Part shown: piece by piece, positions 5,389-6,861 of the stretch
How the letters are laid out: every line of letters begins with the position of its first letter
How positions within the stretch are numbered: the stretch's first letter is position 1
Assembly: GCA_945867755.1 (NCBI GenBank)
Contig: CAMBJN010000076.1
Location: 1 to 6,861, forward strand
DNA: 6,861 nucleotides
Source of the DNA: Polynucleobacter meluiroseus
GTDB lineage: Bacteria > Pseudomonadota > Gammaproteobacteria > Burkholderiales > Burkholderiaceae
Direction of reading: 5' to 3'
Program-made: the position numbers and the translations under genes
The notes under the pieces: generated by a model
The model's database searches: none
Told to the model about the DNA's origin: nothing
What the model saw: the letters and a program-made list of their open reading frames with translations, nothing else

Positions 5389-6861
5389 ACGCCATGTTAC
5401 CAATCAACTCCATCCCTCTTGAATCATTGCTCATTGCGCATGTAAAGCCTGATGCTCATATGACATCAGATACAAGAGCATTAAAAGCCGGAGATGTGAT
5501 GCTGGCTTATCCAGTGGGTAATAGCAGGCAGTTAACAGATAAGCGGGTTCACATTGCTAAAGCATTGAGTTTGGGCGCTGCATTGGTTTTGTATGAACCA
5601 AGCGGTCTTACGGAAGAATTAGAAACGGTTTGCAAAGATAGTCGCTGTGTCGCTGTGAATGATTTAGCTGAACAAGTTGGAAAAATTGCAGCGAATTGGT
5701 ACGGCCATCCTAGTCGATTGATGAGGGTGGTTGGTATTACTGGCACAAATGGAAAAACAACTGTCAGTCAATGGTTGTCACAAGCATTACACAACGTCGA
5801 TCAACCATCTGGTGTGATTGGCACATTGGGCGCAGGGATGGTGAATGATTTAACCATGACTGGCTTTACAACACCTGATGCCGCCCGTTTGCAGGCCTTG
5901 CTAAAAGAAATTCAAAAAAATGGTGCGAGCAGTGTTGCCGTAGAAGTATCTTCACACGCTTTGGATCAAGGTCGTGTGAATGGCATCAACTTTGATACCG
6001 TTGTGATCACCAATTTGAGTCAGGATCACCTGGATTACCACGGTGATATGAAAGAGTATGCAGCTGCCAAAAAGAAAATATTAGATTTACCAGGAGTTAG
6101 GCATGTCGTTGTGAATGCCGATGATTGGTTTGGTCAGGAGTGCTTGCAGTATTTGGCGAAAAAAATGGGCGATACAAATATCACTATGTGGGCCTATGCA
6201 ACTCAGTTAGAAAATTTATTGTCTTTACCGTGCTTTGCAAAGCAATCCATCAGAAAAGTTCTTGCCACTGATCTTCAGATGAATGATCAAGGCATGAAAT
6301 TTCAGCTCATCATTGATGATGAGGATGCTGGTTTGATTCAATCTCGGATCGTTGGCGCTTTTAATGTTAGCAACGCTTTGGCTGTGTTTGCTTGTTTATT
6401 AGCTGGTGAAAAAACAATCAAGAGTGCTAAAAATTCTATCGAGCAGTTGGAAGCAGTTCAAGGACGCATGGAATTGGTGCCTCGGTCTACTGCTCAGCAA
6501 CCCATGGCAGTGATTGATTTTGCTCATACACCCGATGCCTTGGAGCAAGTGCTTAAGACATTGCAAGAGGTTACAAAACAAAGATCTGGTCAGTTGTGGT
6601 GTGTATTTGGTTGCGGTGGTGATCGCGATGCTCTTAAGCGACCAATCATGGGTCGAATTGCAGAAAGTATTGCTGATCATGTGATGGTGACGAGCGACAA
6701 TCCTCGTAGCGAAGTGCCTGAAAAAATCATGGCGGATATTTTATGTGGTTTTGAGGTGCCAGAAAAAGCACAGGTCAATGCTGATCGCGCCACGGCCATC
6801 TTGCAAATAATCAAACAAGCCAAACCAGAAGATGTGGTTTTGATTGCTGGCAAAGGCCATG
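5385..6861 (+). CDS. murE: MurE, UDP-MurNAc-tripeptide synthetase, 3' truncated
   Basis: Cytoplasmic ATP-dependent ligase that adds the third residue to UDP-MurNAc-L-Ala-D-Glu. The frame has no stop from 5385 to the window end, giving 492 codons plus one base and breaking off at AGKGH, where the family normally continues with E; perhaps 20-40 residues are missing. Visible motifs: N-terminal SDTR (28-31; usually DSR), the ATP-binding GITGTNGKTT (117-126), FTTPD (161-165), EVSSHALDQGRV (187-198), TNLSQDHLDYHGDM (209-222), the lysine expected to be carbamylated at K229, GAFNVSNALA (324-333), DFAHTPDAL (378-386), and VFGCGGDRD (407-415). DNPR at 438-441 is the signature of enzymes using meso-diaminopimelate rather than lysine. 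ATG 5385 overlaps the ftsI stop and has AAGGTG (5368-5373) upstream; ATG 5394, three codons later, is an alternative start. In this cluster murF usually follows. Confidence 0.97.
   Translation, partial: MNAMLPINSIPLESLLIAHVKPDAHMTSDTRALKAGDVMLAYPVGNSRQLTDKRVHIAKALSLGAALVLYEPSGLTEELETVCKDSRCVAVNDLAEQVGKIAANWYGHPSRLMRVVGITGTNGKTTVSQWLSQALHNVDQPSGVIGTLGAGMVNDLTMTGFTTPDAARLQALLKEIQKNGASSVAVEVSSHALDQGRVNGINFDTVVITNLSQDHLDYHGDMKEYAAAKKKILDLPGVRHVVVNADDWFGQECLQYLAKKMGDTNITMWAYATQLENLLSLPCFAKQSIRKVLATDLQMNDQGMKFQLIIDDEDAGLIQSRIVGAFNVSNALAVFACLLAGEKTIKSAKNSIEQLEAVQGRMELVPRSTAQQPMAVIDFAHTPDALEQVLKTLQEVTKQRSGQLWCVFGCGGDRDALKRPIMGRIAESIADHVMVTSDNPRSEVPEKIMADILCGFEVPEKAQVNADRATAILQIIKQAKPEDVVLIAGKGH

Overview
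The window is an ordinary chromosomal stretch of a betaproteobacterium, most likely a low-GC member of the Burkholderiaceae such as Polynucleobacter or a relative. This rests on the gene order (bioB, coq7, then the division and cell wall (dcw) cluster), a Coq7-type ubiquinone hydroxylase, a meso-diaminopimelate type MurE, and moderate GC (about 44% in murE by hand count over 5881-6120). The genus is an inference from protein style and GC, not a database result. All recognised genes are on the + strand.

Region 1 (1-768) is the 3' three quarters of bioB, biotin synthase; its start and the radical-SAM CxxxCxxC motif lie before the window. Region 2 (769-1125) is a 357-base gap with weak hairpins, a short coding-like stretch on the minus strand, and a block of about 21% GC (961-1080) in front of coq7. 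Region 3 (1126-1779) is coq7, the di-iron hydroxylase of ubiquinone synthesis. Region 4 (1780-1973) is the control region of the dcw cluster: a long-loop inverted repeat, a good sigma-70 type promoter (TTGACC, 17 bases, TAAAGT), and three 10-base direct repeats (AAGTGGGGAA type) matching the known MraZ box layout. These repeats run from the -10 element into the ribosome binding site of mraZ.

Region 5 (1974-6861) is the head of the dcw cluster: mraZ (GTG start), rsmH, ftsL, ftsI and murE (cut by the window end). After a 12-base gap between mraZ and rsmH, every junction overlaps (ATGA, TAATG, ATGA), which points to one transcript with translational coupling. MraZ is the regulator that binds the repeats in front of its own gene. 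RsmH methylates 16S rRNA. FtsL and FtsI belong to the divisome and build septal peptidoglycan. MurE makes the UDP-MurNAc-tripeptide used for that wall.

I found no mobile element, CRISPR array, RNA gene or novel system. The observations most worth a second look are the promoter/operator/RBS overlap at mraZ, an FtsL with almost no cytoplasmic tail, and a short coding-like minus-strand stretch in the bioB-coq7 gap.
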